Origin: Camarhynchus parvulus
Lineage: Eukaryota > Chordata > Aves > Passeriformes > Thraupidae
NCBI RefSeq assembly: GCF_901933205.1
Contig: NC_044582.1
Location: 18,761,820-18,825,819, forward strand
Length of the DNA stretch: 64,000 nucleotides
Direction of reading: 5' to 3'
Position 1 is the stretch's first letter; every line of letters begins with the position of its first letter. Below, one piece after another: positions 41,468 through 54,155 of the stretch. The notes below the pieces were generated by a model that saw only the letters and a program-made list of their open reading frames with translations, made no database searches and had not been told where the DNA came from. A program made the position numbers and the translations under genes.

Positions 41468-43409
41468 CCGCCGCAGCCCTCGCAGGACCGGGCAGAGCCC
41501 CCTGCGCCGTCCCTGCGGTCCCGCAGCGGGACCGGAGCGGGGTCCCGGCCCCCCGAGCACCGCGGGCCCGGCAGCGCAGCTGCGCCTCCGCTCCAACTTT
41601 CCCCGTGTTTTTGCCCCCGCGCTCGGGGCTCGGCTGCGAGCGATGTTTGGCGTTATGTAAACACTCGTGAGCGCCGATGGGGACTTGGCTATGGGCGATC
41701 TTCCTCTTAAATGGTCAAAAAGCGGGCAGCTGTGGGTGGATGTTTCGGAGGGTCCCGCTGACTGGCCTGACAGGCCAAATATTTGGCTGTTTCCTGGACT
41801 ACAATAACTGGACTTCGGCGGGGGAAGGGGTGGGGGCACATGTGCATTCCCCATGCGTGTACGTGGGATGTGCCACAGTCCCGAGCGGCTCCAGGGCTTC
41901 GTGCCGAGCGCCCGAGCCCTGCGGGTTCTTGGGGGCTGCTCGGGGGACACAGGCTCCCCGTGCCCCGTCCTGTGCGGGCTTTTCCCGCAGGGAACACGCT
42001 CCATGCAGCGGCACCAGCCGGGCTGCCTCAGCCCTTCCCCTCCCGGCCCCAGGTGGGTTCGCTCTGGCCGCCCGGAGTTTGTCTGAACAGACTCCAACAG
42101 GTGAAAGGCTTGAGTTGAATTTATTGCCGTGCAGCGGTTCTGTGCCTGCTCAGCTGCAGATGGATTGGGCTGCGGTCCTGCTGCTCACAAATCAGGAAGG
42201 GAGAACGTGGCTAATACAATCCAGATCTTTGCTGATGAAGATTTAGTGACCGCGAGTTGTGCGGGGAGTAGCGTGTGTGGGAGCTGCCGGTTTTATTTAT
42301 TAGCGAGGCTCGGTACCTGTGCATGTGTTTTATTTCTCAGCGTGTGTTTAGGTATTTGCTTCGAGGCTGTTTCGCTGGGCTCAGGAATTAGCCCGGTATC
42401 CCAGGACTTCAGACGGGTTGGGCCGGAGAGTTGGCTGACTGAGCCCAGGCCAGAGGCCCGAGGTGGAGCTGTTTTCCTTGCAGGGCTCAGCTGTGATGCC
42501 ATGTGAGGCCAATATCCCTTCCTTACCCTCAGTGCTTCCTCTGTGGCCACCTTAATGGGCTACCAGGCACTGGATTTCTAGTTGGTTTCTTTTCTGTGCC
42601 TTAATTTACACCAATTTCCTCACACAGCAATTTCCCTGGTCTGAGTGCCTGGTGGCTGTGCTGGTGTAAGTGCCTGGAGCAATAACAGCACTGCAGGCTG
42701 GAGCAGAGCTTTGGCTGCCCAGCACTGGCTGCTCAGTGAGAGCAGAAAGCTGGTGCTATCCATCAGGCCAGAAATGCAGGGTTAACCGGACACGTGGTGA
42801 AACAAACGTGGGAATTGACCACTGTGGGACCCAGCAGCCTGAGCTGGTGTGAAGCTGTAGCGCTCAGTGTGCCTAAACCAAAAGAAGGAATCACTGTGAA
42901 AACAAAACCACAGTTGCAGCATGTTTCAAAACAAGCTGATGCTGAGCTGATTATTTCTAATGTTTTCTTTAAGCTGCCTCTTGTTTGTCAATAACAGGGG
43001 TTTTTCTTGTTAAAATACCTTATTTCCCCAAGATTAGAGTGTTTACTTAGATGAGGGTTTTTTCTCCCATCTGCTTGTTTTGCACTGTTGATTAAGCCTT
43101 GGAAATAGTTTCCTCTTACCAGGTTTCATAAATTAGGAAGTAAACAGGAGTAACTTTGGTTTGCCTCTGCAATCATGGGGTGGAGCTTAGCTTGGGGAAA
43201 TGGTTTTTTATGAGATGTGCTAATCCTGAGCACCATCGTTGGAGGGGGCCTTAGCGAAGAGCACAGGAGGGAGAGCATTTGGTTTATTTCTTTGCTGGTG
43301 GTTGATGGAGCTGCAGGTTTGGATGAATGGAGCTGTCCTGGGACTGATGAGCAGCGTGGAGGGCGTGTAAGGGACAGTTGTGATCTCTGGTTATTAATGA
43401 GAAGTGTGG

Positions 43410-43618
43410 TTTTGGGAGGAATTCTTCACTGAAGGGGCTGCCCATCATTGGCAGGGGCTGCCCAGGGATGTTATGGAATCCCCATCCCTGGAGGTGTCCA
43501 AGCAACACTTGGAGGTGGCACTCCATGCTCTGGGCTGGGGACAAGGGGAGGCTTGGGCACAGCTTGGAGTCGATGATCCTGGGAGTCTTTTCCAGCCTCA
43601 GTGGTTCTGTAACATGAT
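43410..43618 (+). repeat. CR1 LINE 3' fragment
   Basis: It contains GAATTCTTCACTGAAGGGGC, ATCCCTGGAGGTGTCCAAGC, TGGAGTCGATGATCCTGGGA and CAGTGGTTCTGTAAC. CR1-like decay may extend left to about 43225. Confidence 0.87.
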
Positions 43619-44264
43619 CTTATCCCCAGCACCATCAACCCTCTCATGTTCCCTCAACAAACCCGTTTGGAGTCTAGAAAATGCACAAATTGAGTTAAAG
43701 TGGAGAAATGATCTCGAGTCCTGGCAGCTCACAAGTTGAGGGAGAGCTGCAAACCACGGTGTGCTGCTGTTGTGTGGTGTGAGCTCTTGCTCTGACTTTG
43801 TAGTAACTCCTGCCAAAGACAGCCCTGGATGTCCCTGATGGCGTGGCAAGCACGAGAACAGGGCACCTGCAGGGGTGGCAGGTTTGGGGTGGATTTTGGG
43901 GATCCAGCTCCTCCATACTGTGTGTGTGCCAGAAAAAAGGGCACACACACCAAGGGCTGGTCAAATTGGGGTGGTCCAGAAGTCTGTTCTGGAGGCAGAA
44001 GCTCCTTTTGGCTGCTTCTCGTCAGATGAGCTGATCTCTTTTTGTAAATTGCTGAAATGGACAGCATTGAGGTGGAACTCCTTGTTCAGTGCTGTCAGGC
44101 AGGATTAAAGCAGATCCCAGATACCCTGAGCCCTTGTCTGGTACCTGCCCTTGAATTGGAGCCATCAGAAGAGCAGGTGCTGCTTGTTCAGGTGAGCTCT
44201 TGGAGCAGGTGTAGCTGCTCTTGGCCATCTGGGCTCGTTTGTGCCCCATCAGGCAAGAGACCAG

Positions 44265-44800
44265 TGCCACCTGAGCTGCCCCAGCACTGGGTGGCACCAG
44301 GAGCAGGGCAGTGCCTGTCCCTGCACTGGGCACTGCTGGGGCAGCTCTGGAACCCTCAGTGCAAGAAAAGCGTGGAGGGGCTGGAGCGTGTGCAGAGATG
44401 GGGATGGACCTGGGGAAGGGTCAGGAGCAGCTGGAAAGGGGCTCAGCCTGGAGAAAAGGAGCTCAGGGGGAAATTCTGGCTCTGCACAGCTCCTGCCAGG
44501 AGGGGACAGCCGGGGGGTCGGGCTGTGCTCCAGGGAACAGGGACAGGAGGAGAGGGAATGGCTCAGGCTGGGCTGGGGAGGGGCAGGATAAATATTAGGA
44601 AAAAGAACTTCACTTGAAGGAGTAGTCAAGCACTGAAATGGGCTGCCCAGGGAAGCAGCAGGGTTCCCATCCCTGCAGGTGTTCCAGGACTGAGCAGATG
44701 TGTCTGTTCCTGCCATGGCTGGGTGGGCACAGTGTTATCAGTTCAACTCAACACCTGGAAGGTCTTTCCCAGCTTCCATGGTCCTGTGGTCCTGCCTGGC
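44265..44800 (+). repeat. CR1 LINE 3' part, longest copy in the window
   Basis: About 535 bp of CR1. It covers the 3' end of the reverse-transcriptase frame region (GGAGGGGCTGGAGCGTGTGC, GCCTGGAGAAAAGGAGCTCA) and the 3' UTR (GGATAAATATTAGGAAAAAG, GGGCTGCCCAGGGAAGCAGC, GGAAGGTCTTTCCCAGCTTC). Coding potential is broken and no functional protein can be read. Confidence 0.9.
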
Positions 44801-45408
44801 TTGTTGGCTGTGCTGGCTCCTCAGTGCTCAGCACACTGCTTTGGAATAGCTGATGTGTCAACTTGCAGAGCGTACTGGGAGTCTTTGAGACATTATTACC
44901 CCATAAATACAAGATAGTTGTAGTTGTAGGATTGTCTTAAAGCCAGGAGGAATGTGAGGCTCCCGTGGGAGGTGGGATGAGGGTAGTGGCTCTGTAGTAG
45001 CTGGTAGACGAGCTGCTGGCTCGCCCGTGGGTGAGTGTGAGGGAAGGCAACCTCAGCAAAGCAGCTTATGGAGACCAAAGGGTTTAGAGGCAGAAAATCA
45101 TGTGCTGCTAGAAGGTTATGTAAATGTAACATCTCTGTCACAACGAGACTGTGGTGTAAATCCTGGTTCCTAAAGATCTGCATTACTGTGTGTCCCAAAT
45201 TAGTTTCTTCTGCTAAGATAGCAACAGAAACTGAAGGTGCTTGGGTGGCCTGGAGCCTTTTTTTGTGCTGTGTGCGTGGGATAATGCACAAGGGGTGTTA
45301 AAAGCTGCCCAGTTTCATCCAGTGGCCTGTGCTGGGTGGGGACAGGTGCTGCTTTACAGGCTGGGAGAGCAGTAGAGAGTGCCCTGTGCTGCAGGGCAGG
45401 ATGCTGGC

Positions 45409-45671
45409 TGTGTCCATGGCTGTTCCAAGATATTCCTGTGCAGCCCAGCCTCTCCTGGAGGAGGGAGGCTGTGTCCATGGCTGTGTCCATGGCTGTTCCA
45501 AGGGATTCCTGTGCAGCCCAGCCTCTCCTGGAGGAGGGAGGCTGTGTCCATGGCTGTTCCAAGGGATTGCTGTGCAGCCCAGCCTCTCCTGGAGGAGGGA
45601 GGCTGTGTCCATGGCTGTGTCCATGGCTGTTCCAAGGGATTCCTGTGCAGCCCAGCCTCTCCTGGACGCTG
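45409..45671 (+). repeat. Minisatellite in ITPR1 intron 1, four units of 61 or 73 bp
   Basis: The unit runs TGTGTCCATGGCTGTTCCAA to CCTCTCCTGGAGGAGGGAGG. Units 1 and 3 are 61 bp. Units 2 and 4 carry an extra 12-bp TGTGTCCATGGC at their start, which makes unit 2 73 bp, and unit 4 breaks off after CCTGGACGCTG. The units differ at only a few bases. The array creates long parallel open frames in several frames on both strands, which are not genes. Confidence 0.93.
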
Positions 45672-45989
45672 CTGCAGAAGGCAGGATGCCAAAACTGCAC
45701 GGGCTTTGATCTGGCTCGATATTCCTGTCTAATTTCTGCTCCCCATGGACACTACAAAAGGACTACAGAAATTATTGCCTCGTTCTCTGTCTTGGCGTGA
45801 GCAGGCAGTGGCTGGGGATGGAGGCAGATCCCTCTTTCCAGGGTGCTGCAAGTATTTGTTAGATTGGCAGAGGCATCCAGAGGCTCCTGTGTGGCTCCTG
45901 CTTGTGCTCTACCTGTTGAGGAAAGTACATTTCCAGGTCTTCAGGGCCCTTGTGGTTTATGGGGTCAAATTTGCTGAGAAAAGCCGTGG

Positions 45990-46140
45990 CTGCTTCATCC
46001 CTGCAGTGTCCAAGGCCAGGCTGGACAGGGCTTGGAGCAGTGTGAGGTAGAGGAAGGTGTCACTGCCATGGCAGGAGGTGCAATGAGATGATCTTCAAGG
46101 TTCCTTCTAACCCAAACCATTCTGGGATTGTATTCTGTGA
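45990..46140 (+). repeat. CR1 LINE 3' fragment
   Basis: It contains GTGTCCAAGGCCAGGCTGGA, GGAAGGTGTCACTGCCATGG and CCCAAACCATTCTGGGATTG. Confidence 0.88.
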
Positions 46141-46487
46141 AAAAGATGAAATGGAAACTACAGGAACTGTAATTCAAGCGAGGAAAGCTGCAACATTCAG
46201 CTGTGGATTCTGAACTCGGAGGAGTTTCATTTTCATGCTTGTGGTTTTGGTTAAGCTTGTCAAAACTTGGATCAGAACTTCCTAGCAGCGTTATATGGAG
46301 AATAAAATGTCAGCTGATATCTGAGCAAGTTAACCCTCTGGAGAGAAAATGGGTTGGAAATGTGCATGGAAGTCTGTGTTGCTTGGTTTTGGATTTGTGG
46401 CTTGTGGCAATGTAACTGCAGCCTCACATGCCAGAATACCAACGTGAAGAGTGCTGCAGGAAGCTGAGTGTTCATATCTCACTGATG

Positions 46488-46608
46488 ATCTTCCCTGGAA
46501 ATGTCCAAGGCCAGGCTGGACGGGGTTGGGAGCTGGTCTAGTGGAAAGGAGTGGAATGAGATGCACTTTCAGGTCCTTTTCAAGCCAAACCAGTCTATGA
46601 CTCTGATC
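46488..46608 (+). repeat. CR1 LINE 3' fragment
   Basis: It contains CTGGAAATGTCCAAGGCCAG, GGCTGGACGGGGTTGGGAGC and AGCCAAACCAGTCTATGACT. Confidence 0.82.
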
Positions 46609-47775
46609 ATTCGGCTGCAGAGGTGATCAAAGGAGGGGGATAGCTCTGAGAGATGGAAATGCCAGATGTTTCTGGGTTGGGATGTTGGGTAATGCCTCTG
46701 CTTTTGGAGTAACGTGGTGCTGAGCTCTAAGGGAAAAGGATTGGTTGGTTGAACCCAGTGTCACAATGGACACAGGCAGTTCATCCTCTCATCTGGTGCA
46801 TGATCTTCTGTGGTCAGAGGGTGATAATCTCTGAGCATGCACATGGAAGAAATTTCTGATCGTAGTAGGGCAAAAAAATGCCTGCTGCCCAAAGGCTGCA
46901 CTTTGTTTTTTATTTTATGCAATTGTTTAGTAGCAGTTCTGCATGGAACTTGTATAAACATTTCTTTGCGCCTCGGCCCATCCTGTCCACTTCTTCAGAA
47001 ATTCAGAGATGTGCCAAGAAGTTGTGAAGAAGAAAGCTTTTTTTGCAGTCCAGCTCTGTCCCATCTGCATCCCACTCCAAGGAGAACCACATGGCCACAG
47101 ATGCAGACACCGACCTCAGCTGGCTGATGGTGCCTGATCCCAAGGGTTAATTGAGAACTTCTCATTAAAATAGCTCTGCAGTCCTTGGCTGCTCCTCTCT
47201 TAAGTGTTCGGTAGATTCAGATGCTGATGCTCGTGGGTGGTTCAGCATTTTGAACCTTTGCCTTCTGGAAAATTACAGTTGGGAGGCCAACAGGTACAAG
47301 GCAGCCTGGGAACTGGAGCCTTCATCTGTAACGCAGGCCAGCCCATCGGGGCTTTGGAGCTCAAAGTAGGTCCCCTTGCCACCAGTGGCTCTCCACACGT
47401 GCTCATCATGTGCTGGCAGTGGCTCCTCCTCTTGGGCTGGTTGTCCTGGGGCTGAGGTTTTATCCAGAGAGCCGGGAGCCAGCCGAGGTGTCCAGGAGGG
47501 ACGAGCAGAGAGCGGCGCACGGCAAGGTCCTGCCTTGGGGACAGCACAGCCCTCGGAGCCTGCAGGAGCAGGGGCTGACCAGAGGGACACAGGCCTTGGC
47601 TTCTCTGCCCGAGGGGACCCAGCTGTGCCGGGGGACGCCCTGCCAAGCCCAGCCCTGGAGACCGAGAGCGCGCCCGCCATGGAGGAGAGGGAGCCCCCGC
47701 CCAGGTGTGGAGCTGCAGAGAGAGGGGCCAGGGCTGGGGGACGTGCCCTGGGGAAGCGACCAGGCACTGGGACCA

Positions 47776-47836
47776 TGCTGGGGAAGGGGTCAGGGCTGTG
47801 AGGATGTGCTGGGGAAGGGGTCAGGCGCTGGGGACA
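47776..47836 (+). repeat. Short tandem repeat, unit GCTGGGGAAGGGGTCAGG
   Basis: Two near-perfect copies of TGCTGGGGAAGGGGTCAGG lie 35 bp apart, with a third partial GCTGGGG block. Confidence 0.7.
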
Positions 47837-50800
47837 CAGGGCATGGGCAGCTGCAGGGGCATGGAGGCTGCTCAAGGGACAGGTGAGGAAGCTGCTGAAT
47901 TCAGGGAGTGTTGGGTTTACTGAGGGGTGATGTGGAGTGCAGGAACCAGCCCCTGCTGTGGTGAGCCCTCAGCAGGTACCTGGCCATGCAGGTGACATTG
48001 GGACTGTTCTGTACCCTCTTCTTCCCTGGCCATCTTTGTTCCTTGGCCAAGCTCCAGCTGGTGCAATAAACCAAGCTTGCTCTCTTTCCCCTTGACATTG
48101 GTTGTCCTGGTCCTTTTGGCGTGTTCCAGCTCTCTCCTGATAGAAATGTGCTGGAAAACACTGTGTGCTCGTCGGGGCCTCGTCCAGAGGCTGATGTGCA
48201 GGCTGCCTCCTCCCAGCAGGGCTGGAGCCAGCCAGGATGGGCTTCAGGAAGTATCAGCTTCAGCAAGTGCTCCTTCCTTTTAATGGGATGGAGAAGATGC
48301 TGTCAGGTCGTACTTAGTTCGGAACAAAGAAATGATATTTTTCTCCTGACAGTGTGTCTCTAATAGCGTTTCTTTTTCCAGCTGCCTGCAGATGCCTGTC
48401 AATAGGACCTGTCAGTCATGTTTCTTACCTCAGTCAGTGGCTGCTGTGTAAGGGATTGCTGTCAGAGTGTCACTTCCATGCTTTTGACTTGAATTTTCTG
48501 TAACTAGCTTGTCTGGTTGCACTGGGCAAATAATTAAAAAAAAGAAGCAGGCGCCCTTTCTAAGGAGAAAAGAACATTGTGCACACTTGCTTTCCTGTAC
48601 TGAGGTTTTATTGAAGTTAAACTTACCAAAATGAGTTGCTTTATCTGTTTCCTTAAACTGCAGTTGCACCTATGAAATAGTAACTTTGGAATAACTTTGT
48701 CACCGATATGATAAATCTGTTTATCTGTGGAGTGGCAAATAGTATGAATAGAATGTAATTAACTCGGCCCTCATCTTGCTGTGTGAATTTACACTGCTCT
48801 TCCTACTTATTTTTAGAGGAAGGGGAAGTGTGTGCTTGATTAGATGTGCAGTGAGTCTGATCTCTCCCCTGGGAGCAGAGGGGAGTGAGGGCTGGTGGAT
48901 GGGGATTTGGGAGACCTGGATTCAGATCTGGGCCCCGAGTCTGACCTGCTGCATGTCCTTGAGAAAGTCACAGTGCTGTGCTGCTCCTCCTTCCCCTCTT
49001 CCCCAGCCTCCATCTTGCCTGTTCAGCCTGGAAATTGGAGAAAAAAATCTGCTGCATTTTAAGTGTCAGGAGGAAAAAGACTTGGTCTGAGAAAGAGCAT
49101 TTCTCCCCCTTAATCTAACGGTTCATCAGCCGCCCATGGGTGGCAGAGAGCAGCCTCCTGGACATGAAAGGTTGCAGCTGAAGGGAAAACAAGATCCTGT
49201 GGTAGATAAATGCACTGCACTGATAGGGTTTTTTTTAAGGTGCAGTCTCTGAAATGGAGCTCCATGTGCATGAAATGAGCAGTGCTGAGCCCTCCCAGCG
49301 CTGTCCCTGAGCTGGGTCCCGCTGCAGGCGTGAGAGATCCTGGTGTTCAGGATCCTCTCCCAAAATCCCTTCATTTGCCTTTCCCTGGCGAGTGCAAAGA
49401 GCTCCTTTCAGATTTGCAGAGTCAGAAGCTTTGCGGATGACAGAGCTCTGTCCTCAGCCCCAGCACGGTGATTATTCACTGGGTGAGCTTTTAAATAAAG
49501 CACTTCCTCCCTTCCTTGGCTCTTCTAATGGGATTCTTAGGAATCTTTCCTAGCATCCTCAGGGAGGAAACCTTCCTTTTTTTACTGAATGAGAAACATC
49601 AAGTTTGGATTCAGGTTTTCAAGTTAGCTGTGTCTGTGAAAATACAGAATGCTCTGTGGATGTTATCCAAAAAAACACATGCAATCTTGATTAGTCTGTA
49701 GGGCCAAATTTTCAGCCACGTAATCTTGTAAAAATTGGATTTACCAGATTATCTAAGCACTGGATTTTCAGGATAATACAGTGTTTGGTTGTTTTTAAAA
49801 AGTGTTAACTTGCTTGGCCTGATTTACCAATATTAATGACCCGATTCCATTTAATTCAAGCACAAACTTACCTGGTCTTGGGGGTTCTCAGATCTGTTAA
49901 TTTCTGGCTGATTCTGCTTATGCCATTAAGCAGTTCTTTGTGTTTGCGTCTTTGTTGTCTCTCTGCCCTTAAACTCTGGTCTTGCTTCTGTCAAAAATTG
50001 AAACAGAATTAAACTTTCCCTCTGGAATTTCCTGTCGGCAGTAATGAAGTTGAAACGCTTAAGTACAGTTGGAGATTCTATTCTTAAACAACCGAGATAG
50101 TGAAAAAGACTTTGATAAAGTGCTGCTCCTGTTTTGGTACCAGTACATATAAAATTGCCAGTGTTTATTGAGTTGAGCACTAAACCACAGTGCAAATCTG
50201 CCAGGAGAGACCTGGGTGCATCCTGGGACTGCGGGGCGCAGCAAGGAGCTTTTTTCTTAATCTAAACAAACATCATTAAAGCATCTTAGAAAGACACAGA
50301 AATTTGTATCCCAGTTGCTGGGAATCAAGCAGTTTGCAATAAGACACATTTGGGCTCGTTTATTTTACAAACAGGATTTGCAGTCGCAGGGTAAAGAATT
50401 AAAATCCCACACAAAGCAGACGTGTGAGACATGAAATCAGGGAAGTAGCTTTGAATTCTTTGAAAAAGCCTTTTCACAAATGCTGGAGATGAGGAATGAC
50501 AGGGCGGGGATGTTGTCACAAACAGTCCCTGCGAGGAGGGACTTCAAAAGGGGCCTTGACTCGGCTCTTCAAGGAAAGCAAACTCCCAGCTCTTGCAACC
50601 TGTTTTTTCTGACTTAGCATCAGGAGTGAGATGAGTGATGGGAGAAATTAGTGTGAAATGTTTACAAAGCAGTTGCGTTTCCCGTTCTGAGCGTTTCCAA
50701 AGGCAGCTGTCTCACGGAGGTGTTTGATATTGAGCAGTCAGTTTGATGTCGTGCTGTTTTCACTGGTAATCCTGCTTTAACTGCCCCTATGAAATGTGTT

Positions 50801-53800
50801 TTCATGAGAAAAAGGATTGCATTTCACGGACTATATTAAGCTTATCCTGGCTTATTCAAGGCCATTAGGCTGAGCTTATGCTCTGCTTGTGCCCTAAAAT
50901 CCAACAGGGATTGAGAGCTGGTGGGAACCGTTCTGGGTCTGCAGAGCTTCTCCTTGGCTTTGGGGACAAACTGTGGCCAAGGGCTTGTACAAACCCTTCC
51001 TCTGCCTTTCAGAACTGCTTCTGTTCAGTCCTTTTCACCGTAGGAAAAGCAGCTTGTGTTGGAGATACACACAAGATAATCTTTAGTAAGAAATAATCAG
51101 AACTGAACGCCGGAACTGTGTCACTTTCTGTTCAGTCAGAAGCTCACACTCGTGGTGGTGGGCTGCAGATTTGTGCTCACCAGAGCAGGGGGGAAATGCT
51201 GAAACTCCTGGGCTGAATAGCAGGTTTTCCTGGCTTTAATTCCCTGCCTGAAATCAGCTAATGCATGTACAGGTCTAGACCCATAGGGCAGAGCTGGCAG
51301 AAAAACTTGTAAGTCAGTTTCTTGAAATTCACATGAAATTGAGCAGGTTTTTGTTTGTTTATTTATTTTAGTCTGTTTCTTAAACAGAAACTTGATTTTT
51401 GTTTTCCTGTGCAGATAAACTGTATATAAAACATACTGAGCCACTGACTTCGATATAGACACGAGGAAACAGTCGCCAACAGAATTATAAAGATTCGGGC
51501 TTTCCGGGCTTAAAAAAATTCCTGTAGAATGTGTTCATAGCTCAGGAATTTTTTGAAGTCTGTGGGTAGATATAGTTAACTTCTCAATGTACAGTCCACT
51601 TTTAGCTCATGTTTCTTTTGTAGCCTGTCTCTGAAAATGTGAACCTTCAGCTTAGTGAGAAAAGAACATTATTTTTACGGCTTGGGTTGCTGCTGTTGAC
51701 GTTGCTGCCACCTGAGTTAAGCTGCTTGGAGAAACCTGACTTCATTTTTGCTAGATAATGCCATGCTTATCAGTGCTTCATCTTTGATTTTTTTTAAAGT
51801 GAGTTTACCTAGAGGGGAATCTTGTTTTCCTGCAGTGTTTAAGGAGAAGAGGAGGACAATGCTCCCTGGGTAACACTGCTGTGTTTCAGCTGGAACAGGA
51901 TGAATTTCCTGCAGGAATCCCCTCTTGCAGGGCTATGAAAGTGCCATTAAAACTGGGATTATGCACAGAATAACTGCAAATGTTCTCTTGGGGCCGTCCC
52001 TTCATCTAGTATAAATCAGTTGCTCTTGGCACTGGCATATCTAAAATAAATAAATAGTGGGGTGATGGTTGTATTTGTCCATGGAGCACAATTGCCTTTG
52101 CAGCAGCGTGACTGTGCTGTACCCACGAGAGCCAGGTACTGGGAGGCTGTGAAAATCCCCCTGTCCTGCACTTCCAGGGAGTTCTGGTGGTCATCCTGCC
52201 TGTGGTCAGTGCCCTGTGTCCCCTCACAGCCAGGGGACACACATGGATGCTCTGAGTGACGTGTCCAGGAGCAAACCTGTTCTCCTCAGTCCCTGTGGTC
52301 TCCCTGTGCTGTGAACTTGGATAAATGTGCCAAGGCTGACAGGTTTTTACTGCCTCCGCTTCTGGCTTGTCCTGCTGAAGAAAATAATCAAAGATGACCC
52401 CCACAGAGGTCTGGTTTTGGGAGGATTAGCGTGGCCAGCTGTTGTTGACAGCATCTTTTAGAAAAAGGTTTTCAAACTGGGTACCTGGGAACTTTGCTCT
52501 TAAAAACTTTATGGTTTTTGTTCCACATTTCCCAGTTGTCAGAGGTAGGACAAGCCTCCATTTGAGGTGGCTGATCATTTAATGCTTGATGCCAGTAACT
52601 GGAGTGGTTTTGTCAGTCCCTTGTGAGGAGAGTGCAAAAAGCTTTGGAGCTGAATCAGTGTAGCAATGACTCTGTTCCCTCCTGTGTGGGGAGGCCTGGG
52701 GGGTCACCGAGTCCCTTCTCCATCTGCCAGTCCAGCGTGCTCCTGAGCCCTGGCCAGGCTGAGCATTTGCAGCGAGAGGTGTCAGTGGGAGTGCTTTTGG
52801 CTATTAAAGAATGGAGGTAGCCAGTGTTCATTTGGACTGTGGGGAGCCTGAGGACAAATCAGTGTTTTAGAAGAGCCTCACCCCAGTGGGAATTGGCTCC
52901 CTGCTCCCCCAGGTGCTGGAGCATCTCCTGGTGTGTTGGGGATGGCATCACACTGATGGCTGTTGGAACAGCATTCAGAAATCCAGGAGAAGGGGAGCGA
53001 GGACTTACATGGTGATTGATCCCTGCCTAAGCTTGGGAAACAAGGTTGTTGGAGCCAGATCAGCCCTTGGTGAAGCCAAACTCCAGCACAGCTCTCCTGG
53101 GTGGGGGCAGCACAGGCTGGGGTTCCAGGCTGCACCCCAAACCCAGCTCTGCAAGCTCAGCCAGGAATTCTAGGGATGATCTGGTGAAGAACCCAGCTGT
53201 TCCATTCACTGAACTGCTGCCAGCCTTAACACCACCTTTCTTATATCCAGAACTCTGTGATGGTTCTGGGTAAAGCTGATAAACATTTTATTAGTGGAAT
53301 TGCCAGTAATTTGCAGAAGAGTTTTTTTTAGGGGTTTGACTATCACGATATATCAGAGTTACAATTTCATGGTGTGGTGGGGCTTTCCTTGGTGAAGAAA
53401 ATGTGAGAAAACTGAGGCTGTGTCCTGGAAAGTGATGCAGGAATTTGCTTGTCCATACCTGAGCCTGGTTTTGGCGCAGTGGCCTGAGATTCTTTTTTTC
53501 TAATTTTTTGCCAAAAAAAAAATCTCTAATGGAAGTCAATAACTTTGACCTTCACATTCCCTTGGGAACAGCTGTGGTGAACATCTGCCTCCTGTGAGGA
53601 AAAAGTAATCCCCCCACAGCCTGCAAAGGAAACCTTAATGCCAGGTAGAAAGGGTTAATTTGGGAGTATCTGTGGGTTTTGTTGGCTTAGACAGCTTTTG
53701 CTTTGGGCTCTATTAATTCAGGGCTGAGCCTAATTTTGAGGGATGAAAAGTTTTTTAGTCTGAAGTTGGTAGTTTGACATCCAAGTCAGGAAATGGGGAA

Positions 53801-54140
53801 AGTTGTATTTCCAGTGCTGCTAATTCAGTCACTGCATATTTCTGTATGTTTCTTGGCATCTATCTTAAAATAGGTAGCAGCGTTTTTTCTGTCCATTTAT
53901 CAAGAAAGAATGGGAACAGACTGTGTAACATGCAGTGGCTGAAGGACTTGGCATTTATCAGGCAGCCTGGAGCCAAAGGGTTTGGTGTTGTGTGCACTCA
54001 GATTTGCTTCCAGAGGAGCTGAGACCCCTTTACCTGCATACCAGCCTGGCCTGTTATCTCTTGGTTTTCCTGGATTTGTTTTTCATTGTACCAGTGACAC
54101 AGATTTGCAGGGATAGAATGTCCATGGTGTGCTTTGATTT

Positions 54141-54155
54141 AATAATAATAATAAT
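54141..54155 (+). repeat. (AAT)5 microsatellite
   Basis: Five perfect AAT units, plain simple repeat. Confidence 0.9.

Larger units (their letters stand above)
40950..41660 (+). promoter_or_regulatory. ITPR1: CpG island and promoter of ITPR1
   Basis: CG-dense DNA surrounds the first exon. A TATA-like GTTATTTAAG lies at about 41105-41113, and an initiator some 30 bp downstream would start transcription near 41135. A 312-codon frame on the minus strand (41159-42097) and a 187-codon plus frame are by-products of GC richness. Confidence 0.75.

Noticed and set aside
41159..42097. 312-codon open frame on the minus strand
   Set aside because: It is antisense to ITPR1 exon 1 in a CpG island, rich in Arg, Pro, Gly and Ala, with no domain. 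GC-rich DNA gives such frames by chance.
45200..45800. Several long parallel frames on both strands
   Set aside because: They are translations of the 61/73-bp minisatellite in different frames.
47273..47886. Overlapping frames of 141, 158 and 200 codons on both strands
   Set aside because: The region is GC-rich intronic DNA with a short tandem repeat. No family likeness and no matching splice structure.
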